Positions 36,649-46,413 of a stretch of DNA of 64,000 nucleotides are shown here, piece by piece (position 1 is the first letter of the stretch; each line of letters opens with the position of its first letter). The notes beneath the pieces were generated by a model. That model was not told the DNA's origin and ran no database searches. It saw nothing but the letters and a program-made list of their open reading frames with translations. Source of the stretch: Pseudalkalibacillus sp. SCS-8 (GTDB lineage: Bacteria > Bacillota > Bacilli > Bacillales > Fictibacillaceae); contig NZ_CP143541.1 in NCBI RefSeq assembly GCF_040126055.1, positions 1,550,001 through 1,614,000 on the forward strand. The letters run 5' to 3'. The position numbers and the translations under genes are program-made.

Positions 36649-37542
36649 TTGTTAAACCAGGTAAAGGATCGTCTAGTCTACTTGTCGAGCTATGTGGGGC
36701 TTGGTAGAACGCAAATGTTACATTTGATGAGAGAGGATGCTCACTTAAGTAAGGTGTTCAGCATGAAGGCCGAGGATATCATGAAGAAGTACCACATTCA
36801 TGGAACCAAGGCAAGTCATATAGTGGATGAGAGGAATCAGGAACACTTTCTATCGAGAATAGAAGGGTATAAAAATGAAATGATCCAGGTTCTGACGATT
36901 ATGGATCGGGCATATCCGACACTTTTGAAAGAGATTTATGATCCGCCGCTCGTTTTATATTTCAAAGGCGATGTAAAGTTATTGTCACAACCGCTTATGA
37001 TCAGTTCTGTCGGTACCAGATATCCAAGTGAGAATGGAAAAAGAAGCCTTGAGAAAATTTTAAGTCCATTGATTGAATCGGGGTGGACGATTGTAAGTGG
37101 ATTGGCTTACGGGATCGATTATCTTTCACATAAACACGCACTTCAATTGTCAGGTAGCACGATTGCGGTATTAGGAAGTGGATTTCATCATATTTATCCT
37201 AAAGAACATATCGGGATGGCAGAGGAAATCGCTTCGAAGCATCTTCTCTTATCTGAATTTCCTCCAGGTCAAAAACCAGCCAAATGGCAATTCCCTTTAC
37301 GTAATCGGATTATAAGTGGACTTTCTAGGGGAACATTGATTATAGAGGCCCGTCGGAAAAGTGGATCGTTGATCACAGGGGATCAAGCCCTTCAACAGGG
37401 AAGAGAGGTTTTTGCTGTACCAGGATCTATTCTTGAACCACGTTCAGAAGGTACGAACCACCTTATTCAACAAGGCGCAAAGCTTACCACATGTGCCCAA
37501 GATATCCTTGACGAGCTCGACTGTGTTACCGCTAACGTTTGA
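36649..37542 (+). CDS. dprA: DNA-processing protein DprA (Smf)
   Basis: This 297-residue protein loads RecA onto incoming single-stranded DNA during transformation. The Rossmann-like core carries [11 protein letters not shown] (about 123-133), SGLAYGID (about 148-155), [13 protein letters not shown] and RNRIISGLS with [10 protein letters not shown] (GS-x-T-A-like motif). The start is TTG 36649 behind AAAAAGGAGAAGCGC. The length matches Bacillus DprA and there is no extra C-terminal winged-helix domain. It precedes topA as in B. subtilis. Confidence 0.94.
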   Translation: MLNQVKDRLVYLSSYVGLGRTQMLHLMREDAHLSKVFSMKAEDIMKKYHIHGTKASHIVDERNQEHFLSRIEGYKNEMIQVLTIMDRAYPTLLKEIYDPPLVLYFKGDVKLLSQPLMISSVGTRYPSENGKRSLEKILSPLIESGWTIVSGLAYGIDYLSHKHALQLSGSTIAVLGSGFHHIYPKEHIGMAEEIASKHLLLSEFPPGQKPAKWQFPLRNRIISGLSRGTLIIEARRKSGSLITGDQALQQGREVFAVPGSILEPRSEGTNHLIQQGAKLTTCAQDILDELDCVTANV

Positions 37543-37613
37543 CAAACCAACTTCATTTATACAATAATAGGGAAGATTTTAAAATAAGAGAAAAGGGGGA
37601 GACAGATAAAAAT

Positions 37614-39683
37614 ATGGCTGATTATTTAGTAATAGTAGAATCTCCCGCTAAAGCAAAAACGATTGAAAAATACTTAGGAAAAAAATATATCGTCAAAGCT
37701 TCAATGGGACATGTAAGGGATTTACCGAAAAGTCAAATGGGTGTAGATGTGGAGGAAAACTTTGAACCCAGGTATATTACAATCCGAGGGAAAGGTCCTG
37801 TTCTGAAAGAGCTGAAGACTGCTGCAAAGAAAGTTAAAAAAATCTATCTGGCAGCCGACCCGGATCGTGAAGGAGAAGCAATTGCCTGGCATCTTGCCCA
37901 TAGCCTTGAAATAAAAGATCACTCCGATTGTCGAGTTGTTTTCAACGAAATAACGAAGCAAGCGATTAAAGACTCATTTAAAAGACCACGTGCAATCAAT
38001 ATGAATCTTGTCGATGCTCAGCAAGCTAGGCGTGTATTGGATCGTCTGGTCGGCTATAACATTAGTCCATTACTATGGAAGAAAGTCAAAAAAGGGTTGA
38101 GTGCGGGACGTGTTCAAACGGTTGCATTGCGATTGATCGTCGAGCGGGAAAAAGAAATTCAAAACTTCAAGCCTGAAGAATATTGGAAGATCAAAGCGGT
38201 ATTCGATAAGAAGGGTGAAGAATTTGAAGCGTCCTTCTTTGAGCTGAATGGGAAGAAAGTGGAGCTTTCCAATGAACAGAATGTTCAAGATGTTCTGAAG
38301 CATGTAAAAGGTGACACTTTCAAGGTTACTTCGGTTCAAAAGAAAGAACGGAAAAGAAATCCTGCGAATCCGTTTACAACATCCTCTCTTCAACAGGAAG
38401 CAGCAAGAAAGCTGAACTTCCGAGCGAAAAAGACGATGATGCTGGCTCAACAATTATATGAAGGGATTGATATCGGAAAAGAAGGGACAGTCGGTCTGAT
38501 CACGTATATGAGAACCGATTCCACCCGTGTGTCCGATGTCGCTAAGAACGAAGCGAGACAATATATTGTTGATACGTATGGCGAAAAATATACGACCAAC
38601 CGATCTGGCGGAAAGAAGTCGAATAATGCGCAAGATGCGCACGAAGCCGTTCGACCGACCTCGACCTTACGAGATCCGAAAATCGTCAAACAATTCCTCA
38701 GCAGGGATCAGCACAGACTTTACAAGCTGATCTGGGAACGTTTCGTCGCAAGTCAGATGGCTCCAGCTGTGATGGATACGATGGCAGTGAATTTAGACAA
38801 CAATGGCGTTGTATTCAGAGCAAATGGATCGAAAGTCAAGTTCCCTGGTTTCATGAAGGTTTATGTAGAAGGGAACGACGATAATAAGAAAGAAGAAGAC
38901 AAAATTCTCCCTGAATTGAAAGAGGGAGATATGGTCGATACGAAGGATATTGAACCGAGTCAGCATTTTACACAGCCTCCACCGAGATATTCAGAGGCGC
39001 GGCTCGTCAAGACGATGGAAGAACTCGGAATTGGACGACCATCTACATATGCTCCGACTCTTGATACAATCCAGCGTCGGGGGTATGTCGCCCTTGATGC
39101 AAGAAAGTTCGTACCGACGGAGCTTGGCGAAATCGTATTGGAGCTCATCCTTGAATTCTTCCCAGAGATCATTAACGTTGAGTTTACTGCTGAAATGGAA
39201 ACGAGCCTGGACCACATTGAGGAAGGGACAGCAGAATGGAAAAAAGTCATCGACGACTTCTATAAAGAGTTCGAAAAGAAACTGAAGGTTGCAGAAGAAG
39301 AGATGAAAGAAGTGGAGATCCAGGATGAACCTGCCGGGGAAGATTGTGAAAAGTGCGGCAGTGAAATGGTCTATAAAATGGGGCGCTATGGAAAATTCAT
39401 GGCATGCTCGAATTTCCCGGATTGCCGGAATACGAAACCGATTGTTAAAGAAATCGGTGTCAAATGTCCAAAGTGTAAGGAAGGGAACATCGTCGAACGT
39501 AAGAGTAAAAAGCGTCGGATCTTTTATGGCTGTGATCGCTATCCGTCCTGCGACTTCGTTTCGTGGGATAAACCGATCAGCCGTCCATGTCCGAAATGTG
39601 ATAGCTTACTCGTTGAGAAAAAGTCAAAGAAAAGCACGACGGTTCAATGTACGAACTGTGACTACAAAGAGAAACAGAATTAG
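37614..39683 (+). CDS. topA: DNA topoisomerase I
   Basis: This 689-residue type IA topoisomerase relaxes negative supercoils. The N-terminal TOPRIM domain ([15 protein letters not shown], and [12 protein letters not shown] at about 84-95) is complete. The active tyrosine is Y298 in [12 protein letters not shown]. Three C-terminal zinc ribbons (CEKC, CPKC, CPKC starting at about 580) follow. ATG 37614 was chosen for the family start [14 protein letters not shown]; the nearest purine-rich ribosome site, AAGGGGGAG, is about 12 bases away. Confidence 0.97.
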   Translation: MADYLVIVESPAKAKTIEKYLGKKYIVKASMGHVRDLPKSQMGVDVEENFEPRYITIRGKGPVLKELKTAAKKVKKIYLAADPDREGEAIAWHLAHSLEIKDHSDCRVVFNEITKQAIKDSFKRPRAINMNLVDAQQARRVLDRLVGYNISPLLWKKVKKGLSAGRVQTVALRLIVEREKEIQNFKPEEYWKIKAVFDKKGEEFEASFFELNGKKVELSNEQNVQDVLKHVKGDTFKVTSVQKKERKRNPANPFTTSSLQQEAARKLNFRAKKTMMLAQQLYEGIDIGKEGTVGLITYMRTDSTRVSDVAKNEARQYIVDTYGEKYTTNRSGGKKSNNAQDAHEAVRPTSTLRDPKIVKQFLSRDQHRLYKLIWERFVASQMAPAVMDTMAVNLDNNGVVFRANGSKVKFPGFMKVYVEGNDDNKKEEDKILPELKEGDMVDTKDIEPSQHFTQPPPRYSEARLVKTMEELGIGRPSTYAPTLDTIQRRGYVALDARKFVPTELGEIVLELILEFFPEIINVEFTAEMETSLDHIEEGTAEWKKVIDDFYKEFEKKLKVAEEEMKEVEIQDEPAGEDCEKCGSEMVYKMGRYGKFMACSNFPDCRNTKPIVKEIGVKCPKCKEGNIVERKSKKRRIFYGCDRYPSCDFVSWDKPISRPCPKCDSLLVEKKSKKSTTVQCTNCDYKEKQN

Positions 39684-39694
39684 GGTGATTGAAC

Positions 39695-41002
39695 GTGAAT
39701 GTACAAGAAGTGAATGTGGTAGGCGCAGGATTAGCTGGTAGTGAAGCAGCCTGGCAAATGGCAAAGCGCGGCATCCACGTCCATCTATATGAAATGAGAC
39801 CGAAAAAACAGACACCAGCACATCATACAGATAAATTCGCCGAGCTCGTGTGCAGTAATTCATTGCGTTCTAACGCATTGACGAATGCCGTCGGTGTGCT
39901 GAAAGAAGAAATGAGACAATTGGATTCTGTCATTATTCAAAGTGCAGATGACTGTTCCGTACCTGCCGGGGGAGCTCTTGCAGTCGACCGGCATGAATTT
40001 GCAGCGAGAGTGACGGAGAGGGTCAAAGGACATCCGAACGTCACCGTCCATGATGAGGAGATTAAGGAGATTCCTGAAGGTCCCACGATCATCGCAACCG
40101 GGCCGCTCACTTCCAAAGATCTCTCTGATTCCTTAAAGTCATTGACGGGCGAGGAATATTTATACTTTTATGATGCCGCAGCTCCAATCATTGAAGTAGA
40201 CAGCATCGATCGAGATAAAGTATATTTGAAGAGTCGTTATGACAAGGGGGAAGCAGCATATCTCAATTGTCCGATGACTGAAGAAGAATTCGATCGCTTC
40301 TATGAGGCATTGATCAGTGCAGAAACAGTCCCTTTAAAGGAATTCGAAAAAGAAATCTTTTTCGAAGGCTGTATGCCTGTTGAAGTCATGGCGAAGAGAG
40401 GGAAGAAAACATTGTTGTTCGGACCAATGAAACCAGTTGGTCTTGAAGATCCGAAAACCGGGAAGACCCCTTATGCAGTCGTCCAATTAAGGCAGGACAA
40501 TAAGACTGGAACCCTTTATAATATCGTCGGTTTCCAAACGCACATGAAATGGGGTCCGCAAAAAGAAGTCGTCCGATTGATTCCAGGTCTCGAAAACGCT
40601 GAGATAGTAAGATATGGTGTCATGCATCGTAACACTTTCATCAACTCACCGAACTTATTACGTCCGACCTATCAATATAAGGAGCGGGATGATCTGTTCT
40701 TTGCGGGTCAAATGACAGGTGTGGAAGGTTACGTTGAAAGTGCAGCCTCAGGATTGATTGCTGGATTGAATGCCGCTCGGCTTGTACAAGGTGAAGAACC
40801 TTTGACCTTCCCGATTGAAACGGCGTTAGGAAGTATGGCAGAATATATTACGACAGCGAACCCGGATAATTTCCAACCGATAAATGCGAATTTCGGATTG
40901 TTCCCTCCTTTGGAAAAGCGAATCAAGAACAAGAAAGAACGCAACGAAATGATTGCTTCCAGAGCATTGGAAACAATTCAGAATTTTTTAACAAAAGTGT
41001 GA
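39695..41002 (+). CDS. trmFO: tRNA (uracil-54-C5)-methyltransferase TrmFO
   Basis: This 435-residue FAD/folate-dependent enzyme makes ribothymidine 54 in tRNA. The FAD loop is [12 protein letters not shown] at the N terminus. [18 protein letters not shown] carries the catalytic-cysteine region, and the C-terminal [16 protein letters not shown] is present. The GTG at 39695, six bases after GGGTGA, gives the exact length of the B. subtilis protein; the TTG at 39689 is too close to that site. Confidence 0.94.
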   Translation: MNVQEVNVVGAGLAGSEAAWQMAKRGIHVHLYEMRPKKQTPAHHTDKFAELVCSNSLRSNALTNAVGVLKEEMRQLDSVIIQSADDCSVPAGGALAVDRHEFAARVTERVKGHPNVTVHDEEIKEIPEGPTIIATGPLTSKDLSDSLKSLTGEEYLYFYDAAAPIIEVDSIDRDKVYLKSRYDKGEAAYLNCPMTEEEFDRFYEALISAETVPLKEFEKEIFFEGCMPVEVMAKRGKKTLLFGPMKPVGLEDPKTGKTPYAVVQLRQDNKTGTLYNIVGFQTHMKWGPQKEVVRLIPGLENAEIVRYGVMHRNTFINSPNLLRPTYQYKERDDLFFAGQMTGVEGYVESAASGLIAGLNAARLVQGEEPLTFPIETALGSMAEYITTANPDNFQPINANFGLFPPLEKRIKNKKERNEMIASRALETIQNFLTKV

Positions 41003-41014
41003 ATATATATTGTC

Positions 41015-41049
41015 AAGGCCTCTAAGTTGTGATACGATTTAGGGGTCTT
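41015..41049 (+). terminator. Hairpin after trmFO, probable weak terminator
   Basis: AAGGCCTCTAA (41015-41025) pairs with TTAGGGGTCTT (41039-41049) over 11 bp with two G-U pairs; only a short T run follows. Confidence 0.6.
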
Positions 41050-41094
41050 TATGCTAATTGTAACACTATTCAGAAAATAGGTAGTTGATGTTGG

Positions 41095-41982
41095 ATGGAA
41101 GAAGAGATCCGGCTGTTTATCGAGTATCTTCAAATTGAGAAGAACTGCTCATCTCATACAGTCGTTAATTACCGTGTAGACATCGAAAATTTCGTAGATT
41201 TCATGAAGCAGCAAGGCTTAGACCATTTTGCTGCTGTTTCTTATGTGGATGTCCGCGCATTCTTGACAACACTTCATGAAAAGAAATATGCCAGAAAAAC
41301 TGTGGCCCGGAAGGTCTCTTCATTACGAAGCCTGTACCGGTTCCTTTTGAGAGAAAAGAAGTTGAATGTGAATCCATTCCAAACAGCATCGTTTCCAAAG
41401 AAGGCAACTCGACTCCCCAAATTCTTTTATCAGGAAGAACTTGAGGAGTTGTTTAAGGTTGCAGACCGATCGACACCCCTTGGGCAGCGGAATCAGGCAT
41501 TGCTTGAGATTCTTTATGGCACGGGGATCCGTGTCAGTGAATGTGTGGACCTGTCGATCAAAGATATTGATATGTCCATTGAGACAATTCTGGTTAAGGG
41601 TAAGGGACGTAAAGAAAGATACGTCCCAGTAGGGAGTTATGCACTTGAGGCTCTTGATCGCTATCTGAATGATGGGCGTAAGACTCTAATGAAATCCAAA
41701 ATCCACGATTGCTTGTTTGTGAATTATAAAGGCGATCCTCTAACAGCAAGAGGTGTAAGGAAAATATTACAGCAGATCATCCGTTCCACATCGTTGACGA
41801 TGAAAATCTCTCCCCATATGATGCGTCATACCTTTGCCACGCATTTGTTGAATGAGGGTGCTGATCTACGTGCTGTACAAGAGTTGTTGGGCCACTCCCA
41901 ACTCTCGACAACTCAAGTTTATACACATGTTACGAAGGACAGGTTGAAAGAGATGTATAATAATTTTCATCCTAGAGCTTAA
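41095..41982 (+). CDS. xerC: Tyrosine recombinase XerC (CodV)
   Basis: This 295-residue tyrosine recombinase resolves chromosome dimers at dif with XerD. The SAM-like N-terminal domain (about 1-85) precedes the catalytic domain: Arg in GTGIRVSEC (about 145), Lys in KGKGRKER, HMMRHTFATH (His and Arg), GHSQLSTTQVYTHV (His and the nucleophile Tyr, about 276). It is the first gene of the codV-hslV-hslU-codY cluster. ATG 41095 is chosen; the ribosome site is weak. Confidence 0.94.
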   Translation: MEEEIRLFIEYLQIEKNCSSHTVVNYRVDIENFVDFMKQQGLDHFAAVSYVDVRAFLTTLHEKKYARKTVARKVSSLRSLYRFLLREKKLNVNPFQTASFPKKATRLPKFFYQEELEELFKVADRSTPLGQRNQALLEILYGTGIRVSECVDLSIKDIDMSIETILVKGKGRKERYVPVGSYALEALDRYLNDGRKTLMKSKIHDCLFVNYKGDPLTARGVRKILQQIIRSTSLTMKISPHMMRHTFATHLLNEGADLRAVQELLGHSQLSTTQVYTHVTKDRLKEMYNNFHPRA

Positions 41983-42025
41983 AAGTTATGTTTAGTAAGA
42001 ACATTTAGGGGAGGAGGTTGGTAGG

Positions 42026-42568
42026 ATGGGATCATTCCATGCTACGACGATATTCGCAGTACGACATAATGGTGGTTTCGCCATGGCAGGAGACGGACAG
42101 GTGACCTTCGGAAATGCAGTGGTGATGAAACATACCGCACGGAAAGTACGTAAACTTTATGGTGGGAAGGTACTGGCTGGTTTTGCAGGTTCAGTGGCGG
42201 ATGCATTCACTCTGTTTGAAAAGTTTGAAGGGAAATTAGAAGAATATAATGGAAACCTCCAACGATCAGCTGTCGAATTAGCGAAAGAGTGGCGCGGTGA
42301 TAAGATATTACGCCGCTTGGAAGCGATGTTGATTGTAATGAATACTGAAACAATGCTTCTCGTTTCAGGAACAGGTGAAGTGATCGAGCCTGACGACGGT
42401 ATTCTTTCAATCGGTTCTGGAGGGAATTATGCGTTGGCGGCAGGTCGAGCTTTAAAACGGCACGGGGAACATCTGACAGCAGTCGATATCGCCAAAAGCG
42501 CCCTGGAGATTGCGGCAGATATTTGCGTATATACCAATGACCAGATCGTTGTGGAACAATTAACTTGA
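42026..42568 (+). CDS. hslV: ATP-dependent protease proteolytic subunit HslV (ClpQ)
   Basis: This 180-residue N-terminal-nucleophile peptidase forms the double-hexamer core of HslUV. The N terminus is [14 protein letters not shown]. In B. subtilis ClpQ ([10 protein letters not shown]) an N-terminal serine has been reported as the nucleophile; here Gly-2 precedes Ser-3. The core GDGQVTFG and [14 protein letters not shown] match the family. GGGAGGAGG precedes ATG 42026. hslU follows after 19 bases. Confidence 0.95.
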   Translation: MGSFHATTIFAVRHNGGFAMAGDGQVTFGNAVVMKHTARKVRKLYGGKVLAGFAGSVADAFTLFEKFEGKLEEYNGNLQRSAVELAKEWRGDKILRRLEAMLIVMNTETMLLVSGTGEVIEPDDGILSIGSGGNYALAAGRALKRHGEHLTAVDIAKSALEIAADICVYTNDQIVVEQLT

Positions 42569-42587
42569 AACGGGGGAATTTGACACG

Positions 42588-43985
42588 ATGAACATGCATT
42601 ATACACCGAGACAAATCGTCCAACGGCTTGATCAGTTCATTGTCGGCCAGAAAAGTGCAAAGAAAGCAGTTGCTATTGCACTGAGAAACCGTTACAGAAG
42701 AAGCTTGATCGATGAGTCGATGCGAGATGAAGTCGTACCGAAGAATATACTGATGATCGGCCCTACCGGGGTCGGTAAGACCGAAATTGCCAGACGTCTT
42801 GCTAAGATTGTAGGCGCCCCTTTCGTGAAAGTGGAAGCGACCAAATTCACTGAGGTCGGTTATGTCGGTCGTGATGTGGAATCGATGGTCCGTGATCTTG
42901 TTGAAACATCGATCCGGATCGTGAAAGAAGAAAAGATGGCCTCCGTGAAGGATCGAGCTGAACAGAATGCCAACAAGCGCCTTGTCGAATTGCTCGTTCC
43001 CGGCAAAAAAAACGAGCAGAACAACTACAAGAATCCACTCGAAATGCTATTCGGCAACCAACAACAGAATGACAGTTCGAATCAGAACGATTCAGAACAA
43101 GATCAAATTGCCACAAAACGGAAACAGATCGCTCATCAACTTGCTCTAGGTGAATTAGAGGATCGTTATGTAAACGTTGAGGTTGAGGAACAAAATCAAA
43201 ACATGATGGATATGTTCCAAGGCTCGGGTTTGGAGCAGATGGGTATGAATATGCAGGATATGCTCGGAAATCTGATGCCGAAGAAAAAGAAAAAACGTAA
43301 ACTTACCGTAAAGGAAGCACGGAAAGTCCTGACGCAGGAAGAAGCTCAAAAACTCATCGATATGGATGAAGTTTCCCAAGAAGCTGTTATACGAGCTGAG
43401 CAAACGGGTATGATTTTTATAGATGAGATTGATAAAATAGCCGGAAAAGGCAGCCAATCAGCAGATGTTTCACGCGAGGGCGTCCAACGGGATATCCTGC
43501 CGATCGTAGAGGGATCGACAGTAGTGACTAAATATGGACCTGTAAAAACGGATCACGTATTATTCGTTGCAGCAGGAGCTTTCCATATTGCGAAACCTTC
43601 CGATTTGATTCCGGAATTACAAGGTCGGTTCCCGATCAGAGTGGAATTGAATAGCTTGACTGTCGAAGACTTCGTTTCGATTCTAGTAGAGCCAGATAAT
43701 GCACTTACAAAGCAATATGAAGCTCTTTTGAAAACGGAAGGTATAAACATAGAATTTTCTGACGATGCTATTCGTAGAATTGCAACAATTGCAGCAAATG
43801 TAAACCAAAATACAGATAATATTGGAGCCAGGAGATTGCATACGATTCTGGAAAGGCTTTTGGAAGACTTATCATTCGAGGCACCAGATATCACACTCGA
43901 GACAGTTACGATTACTCCTGAGTATGTAGATGAGAAATTAGGAGCAATTGCAAAGGATCGAGACTTGAGCCAATATATCTTATAA
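42588..43985 (+). CDS. hslU: ATP-dependent protease ATPase subunit HslU (ClpY)
   Basis: This 465-residue AAA+ unfoldase feeds substrates to HslV. Walker A is GPTGVGKTE (about 59-67) and Walker B is FIDEIDKIA (about 282). The I domain (about 110-240) carries a Gln/Asn-rich stretch around residues 145-170. Sensor motifs, including IGARRLHT, and the C-terminal tail complete it. It is encoded directly between hslV and codY. Confidence 0.96.
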   Translation: MNMHYTPRQIVQRLDQFIVGQKSAKKAVAIALRNRYRRSLIDESMRDEVVPKNILMIGPTGVGKTEIARRLAKIVGAPFVKVEATKFTEVGYVGRDVESMVRDLVETSIRIVKEEKMASVKDRAEQNANKRLVELLVPGKKNEQNNYKNPLEMLFGNQQQNDSSNQNDSEQDQIATKRKQIAHQLALGELEDRYVNVEVEEQNQNMMDMFQGSGLEQMGMNMQDMLGNLMPKKKKKRKLTVKEARKVLTQEEAQKLIDMDEVSQEAVIRAEQTGMIFIDEIDKIAGKGSQSADVSREGVQRDILPIVEGSTVVTKYGPVKTDHVLFVAAGAFHIAKPSDLIPELQGRFPIRVELNSLTVEDFVSILVEPDNALTKQYEALLKTEGINIEFSDDAIRRIATIAANVNQNTDNIGARRLHTILERLLEDLSFEAPDITLETVTITPEYVDEKLGAIAKDRDLSQYIL

Positions 43986-44002
43986 CTTAGGAGGACTTAC
44001 AA

Positions 44003-44782
44003 ATGAATCTATTAGAGAAAACAAGAAAAATCAACGCTTTATTACAAGAGTCTGGTGGTAAACCAGTTAACTTTAAAGAAATGGCTGGTACGCTTTGTAA
44101 TGTCATCGAAGCGAACATCTTCGTCGTCAGCCGTAGAGGAAAGCTGCTAGGGTACTCTCTCGTACAGGAAATTGAAAATGAACGTATGAAAAAAATGTTG
44201 GTGGATCGTCAGTTCCCTACTGAGTATACGAAAAACCTTTTCAACATTAATGAAACTTCCTCAAACTTGGATATAAACAGTGAATACACTGCATTCCCTG
44301 TAGAGAACAAGGACTTGTTCAATGAAGGCTTGACGACGATCGTACCAATCGTTGGAGCAGGTGAGCGGTTAGGTACGCTCATCCTTTCAAGGCTGAACGA
44401 TTCCTTCCAGGATGATGACTTGATCTTAGCAGAATATGGTGCTACGGTTGTCGGAACGGAAATCCTCCGTGAAAAAACGGAAGAAATTGAAGAAGAGGCG
44501 CGAAACAAAGCAGTCGTGCAAATGGCAATCAGTTCATTATCTTATAGCGAGCTAGAAGCGATCGAGCACATTTTTGAAGAGCTTGATGGTAATGAAGGAT
44601 TGCTCGTAGCAAGTAAGATTGCCGACCGAGTTGGAATTACGCGTTCTGTTATCGTAAACGCTCTTCGTAAGCTCGAGAGTGCAGGCGTGATCGAATCCCG
44701 TTCATTAGGAATGAAAGGTACTTACATCAAAGTATTAAACGATAAATTTTTGCATGAACTCTCAAAACTAAAAGCAATGTAA
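44003..44782 (+). CDS. codY: GTP-sensing pleiotropic regulator CodY
   Basis: This 259-residue global regulator of Bacillota responds to GTP and branched-chain amino acids. The N-terminal GAF domain (about 1-155) binds isoleucine/valine. The C-terminal winged helix has the recognition segment [20 protein letters not shown] (about 201-220). TAGGAGGACTTACAA precedes ATG 44003. It ends with a strong terminator before the fla/che leader, which carries a CodY-box-like palindrome. Confidence 0.97.
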   Translation: MNLLEKTRKINALLQESGGKPVNFKEMAGTLCNVIEANIFVVSRRGKLLGYSLVQEIENERMKKMLVDRQFPTEYTKNLFNINETSSNLDINSEYTAFPVENKDLFNEGLTTIVPIVGAGERLGTLILSRLNDSFQDDDLILAEYGATVVGTEILREKTEEIEEEARNKAVVQMAISSLSYSELEAIEHIFEELDGNEGLLVASKIADRVGITRSVIVNALRKLESAGVIESRSLGMKGTYIKVLNDKFLHELSKLKAM

Positions 44783-44803
44783 TTATTGCATCCAATGTAT
44801 GAC

Positions 44804-44842
44804 AAAGACAGACCACATGATGTGGTTCTGTCTTTTTTTTTT
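44804..44842 (+). terminator. codY terminator
   Basis: AAAGACAGACCAC (44804-44816) pairs with GTGGTTCTGTCTTT (44822-44835, one mismatch) and is followed by a long T run. Confidence 0.93.
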
Positions 44843-44922
44843 ATGGTTTTTAATACGTTTTAATTCGTGGAAAATCAATCGTCATCTTCAATGGTTCAAC
44901 TAGGTAATTAGAAGTAATTTGC

Positions 44923-44940
44923 AAATTTTGTCGAAAATTT
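44923..44940 (+). promoter_or_regulatory. CodY-box-like palindrome upstream of fla/che
   Basis: AAATTTTGTCGAAAATTT has perfect 7-base arms around GTCG. It resembles the CodY motif AATTTTCWGAAAATT (about 11 of 15 in the best ungapped alignment, better with one extra centre base). It lies about 150 bases upstream of the fla/che promoter; in B. subtilis CodY is known to repress this operon. Confidence 0.45.
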
Positions 44941-45003
44941 AAATGAAAAAGGAGGGATACGTGTCATTTTAAGGAATTTATTAATAATGTATTCGTACTA
45001 AAA

Positions 45004-45048
45004 CGATATAAGCAGAAAGTCCCGTGTCGATTATGGGGCTTTATATCG
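45004..45048. other. Long hairpin in the codY-flgB gap
   Basis: CGATAT (45004-45009) with ATATCG (45043-45048), and AAAGTCCC (45017-45024, before GTGTCG) with GGGGCTTT (45035-45042), form a stacked stem interrupted by a small internal loop. It lies about 30 bases before the -35 of the fla/che promoter, so it is DNA-level or belongs to a longer upstream transcript. No U tract follows. Apart from this, the CodY-like palindrome and the promoter, the 385-base gap shows no genes. Confidence 0.45.
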
Positions 45049-45075
45049 AAAAAAATCGAAATGTTGGAATTTTCA

Positions 45076-45104
45076 TAGACAGTTGCTGGTTAATTCTATA
45101 AAAT
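45076..45104 (+). promoter_or_regulatory. Candidate SigA promoter of the fla/che operon
   Basis: TAGACA (45076-45081), a 17-base spacer and TAAAAT (45099-45104) precede flgB by about 65 bases. TATAAA at 45097 with a 15-base spacer is an alternative reading of the same site. Confidence 0.6.
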
Positions 45105-45167
45105 ACATCTGAAAGGAACTTAGCAATTGTTGGGTATTAAGGAAAATTTACTATTAGGAGGGCTGAA

Positions 45168-45554
45168 ATGTTAAATTCAAGCACGATTCGACATCTAGAA
45201 CATGCGTTGAATGGGCGGACGCTTAATCACAAGATCATCGCTAATAACATAGCTAATGCAGATACTCCTAACTACAAAGCAAAATCCATTCAATTTAAAG
45301 ATTCATTAAATCAATCTATAAAGGCTACTCGTACAGATGACAGCCACATTCCTTTTTCCTCTGAATCTGATAATACTCCCTTATATCGCGTAAAAACAAA
45401 CAATCAAACATCCTACTCACATAACGGCAACAATGTTGATGTTGATAAAGAAATGTCAAAGCTCGCAGAAAATCAATTGTATTATCAAGCATTGATACAA
45501 AGAATGAACGGAAAAATGAGTTCAATCAAAATGGTATTAAAGGGTGGAAGGTAG
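45168..45554 (+). CDS. flgB: Flagellar basal-body rod protein FlgB
   Basis: This 128-residue proximal rod protein has the conserved N-terminal IANNIANADTPNYKAK motif (about 24-39) and a C-terminal amphipathic helix. TAGGAGGGCTGAA precedes ATG 45168. It is the first gene of the fla/che operon; its stop directly abuts flgC. Confidence 0.95.
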   Translation: MLNSSTIRHLEHALNGRTLNHKIIANNIANADTPNYKAKSIQFKDSLNQSIKATRTDDSHIPFSSESDNTPLYRVKTNNQTSYSHNGNNVDVDKEMSKLAENQLYYQALIQRMNGKMSSIKMVLKGGR

Positions 45555-46001
45555 ATGAGTTTGTTCAATTCAATACATATCTCTGGCTCAGCACTGACCG
45601 CACAGCGACTGCGCATGGATGTAGCCTCTTCGAATATCGCGAATGCAGAAACAACGAGAGGGAGACAGGTTGAGGGTGAATGGGAGCCTTACCGAAGGAA
45701 GATGGTTGCTTTCCAACCTAAAGGTCAAGATTTCCAATCCATTCTATCGAAGGCGAAAGACGGTAGTCCAGGACAAGGGGTAGTTGCGACTGAAATACAA
45801 GATGATCGTGAACCGTTCAAGCTTGTATACCAGCCTGAACATCCTGATGCGGATGCTCAAGGATATGTTAAGATGCCGAATGTCGATCCGTTAAAGGAAA
45901 TGGTGGATCTCATGAGTGCAACACGATCCTATGAAGCGAATGTTACGGTGATGAATGCAGCAAAGGGCATGTATATGAAAGCTCTCGAAATCGGTAGATA
46001 A
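45555..46001 (+). CDS. flgC: Flagellar basal-body rod protein FlgC
   Basis: This 148-residue rod protein has the segment RLRMDVASSNIANAETTR (about 18-35) and the C-terminal MVDLMSATRSYEANVTVMNAAK of rod proteins. It is positioned directly between flgB and fliE as in all Bacillus fla/che operons. Confidence 0.96.
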   Translation: MSLFNSIHISGSALTAQRLRMDVASSNIANAETTRGRQVEGEWEPYRRKMVAFQPKGQDFQSILSKAKDGSPGQGVVATEIQDDREPFKLVYQPEHPDADAQGYVKMPNVDPLKEMVDLMSATRSYEANVTVMNAAKGMYMKALEIGR

Positions 46002-46016
46002 AGGTGGTTATAACAT

Positions 46017-46307
46017 ATGGATCCAATTAATGGGATTCTTCCAGGAGTAGCATCTCAACGAATTCAAGCTACACCGGACCATGCGAGGACACAATTGGCA
46101 ACATCATTCAAGGATATGCTCAAACAAGTGAATGATGCGCAATTGAAATCGGACCAGGAAACCAAAAAATTGATTACTGGAGAAACCGATAACCTGCATA
46201 ATGTAATGATATCTGCAGAGAAGGCAAGCATTACATTACAAACAGCAGTTGAAGTTAGAAATAAAGCTATTGAGGCTTATCAAGAAATCATGAGGATGCA
46301 AGTATAG
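46017..46307 (+). CDS. fliE: Flagellar hook-basal body adaptor FliE
   Basis: This 96-residue FliE links the MS ring to the rod. It has the family segments SFKDMLKQVNDAQLKSD and VMISAEKASITLQTAVEVRNKAIEAYQEIMRMQV. AAGGTGG precedes ATG 46017. A 106-base gap before fliF contains a perfect palindromic stem (TGAAAAT with ATTTTCA). Confidence 0.95.
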   Translation: MDPINGILPGVASQRIQATPDHARTQLATSFKDMLKQVNDAQLKSDQETKKLITGETDNLHNVMISAEKASITLQTAVEVRNKAIEAYQEIMRMQV

Positions 46308-46413
46308 TTTTTCGTTAATCTTTTCTATTCGTACATAAAGCTTCGAATGGCTAATATGTTTTATGTCCATTGAAAATTCAATTATTTTCAGTGGGTGACG
46401 ACCGGGGGATAAA

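Noticed and set aside
44943..44972. Nine-codon ORF (MKKEGYVSF) before the fla/che promoter
   Set aside because: It has no convincing ribosome site of its own and lies upstream of the predicted transcription start; likely chance.
44982..45009. Possible SigD promoter (TAAT-N16-AACGATAT) for fla/che
   Set aside because: Only part of the SigD -10 GCCGATAT and three of four -35 bases match, and the site coincides with a hairpin arm; too weak to call.
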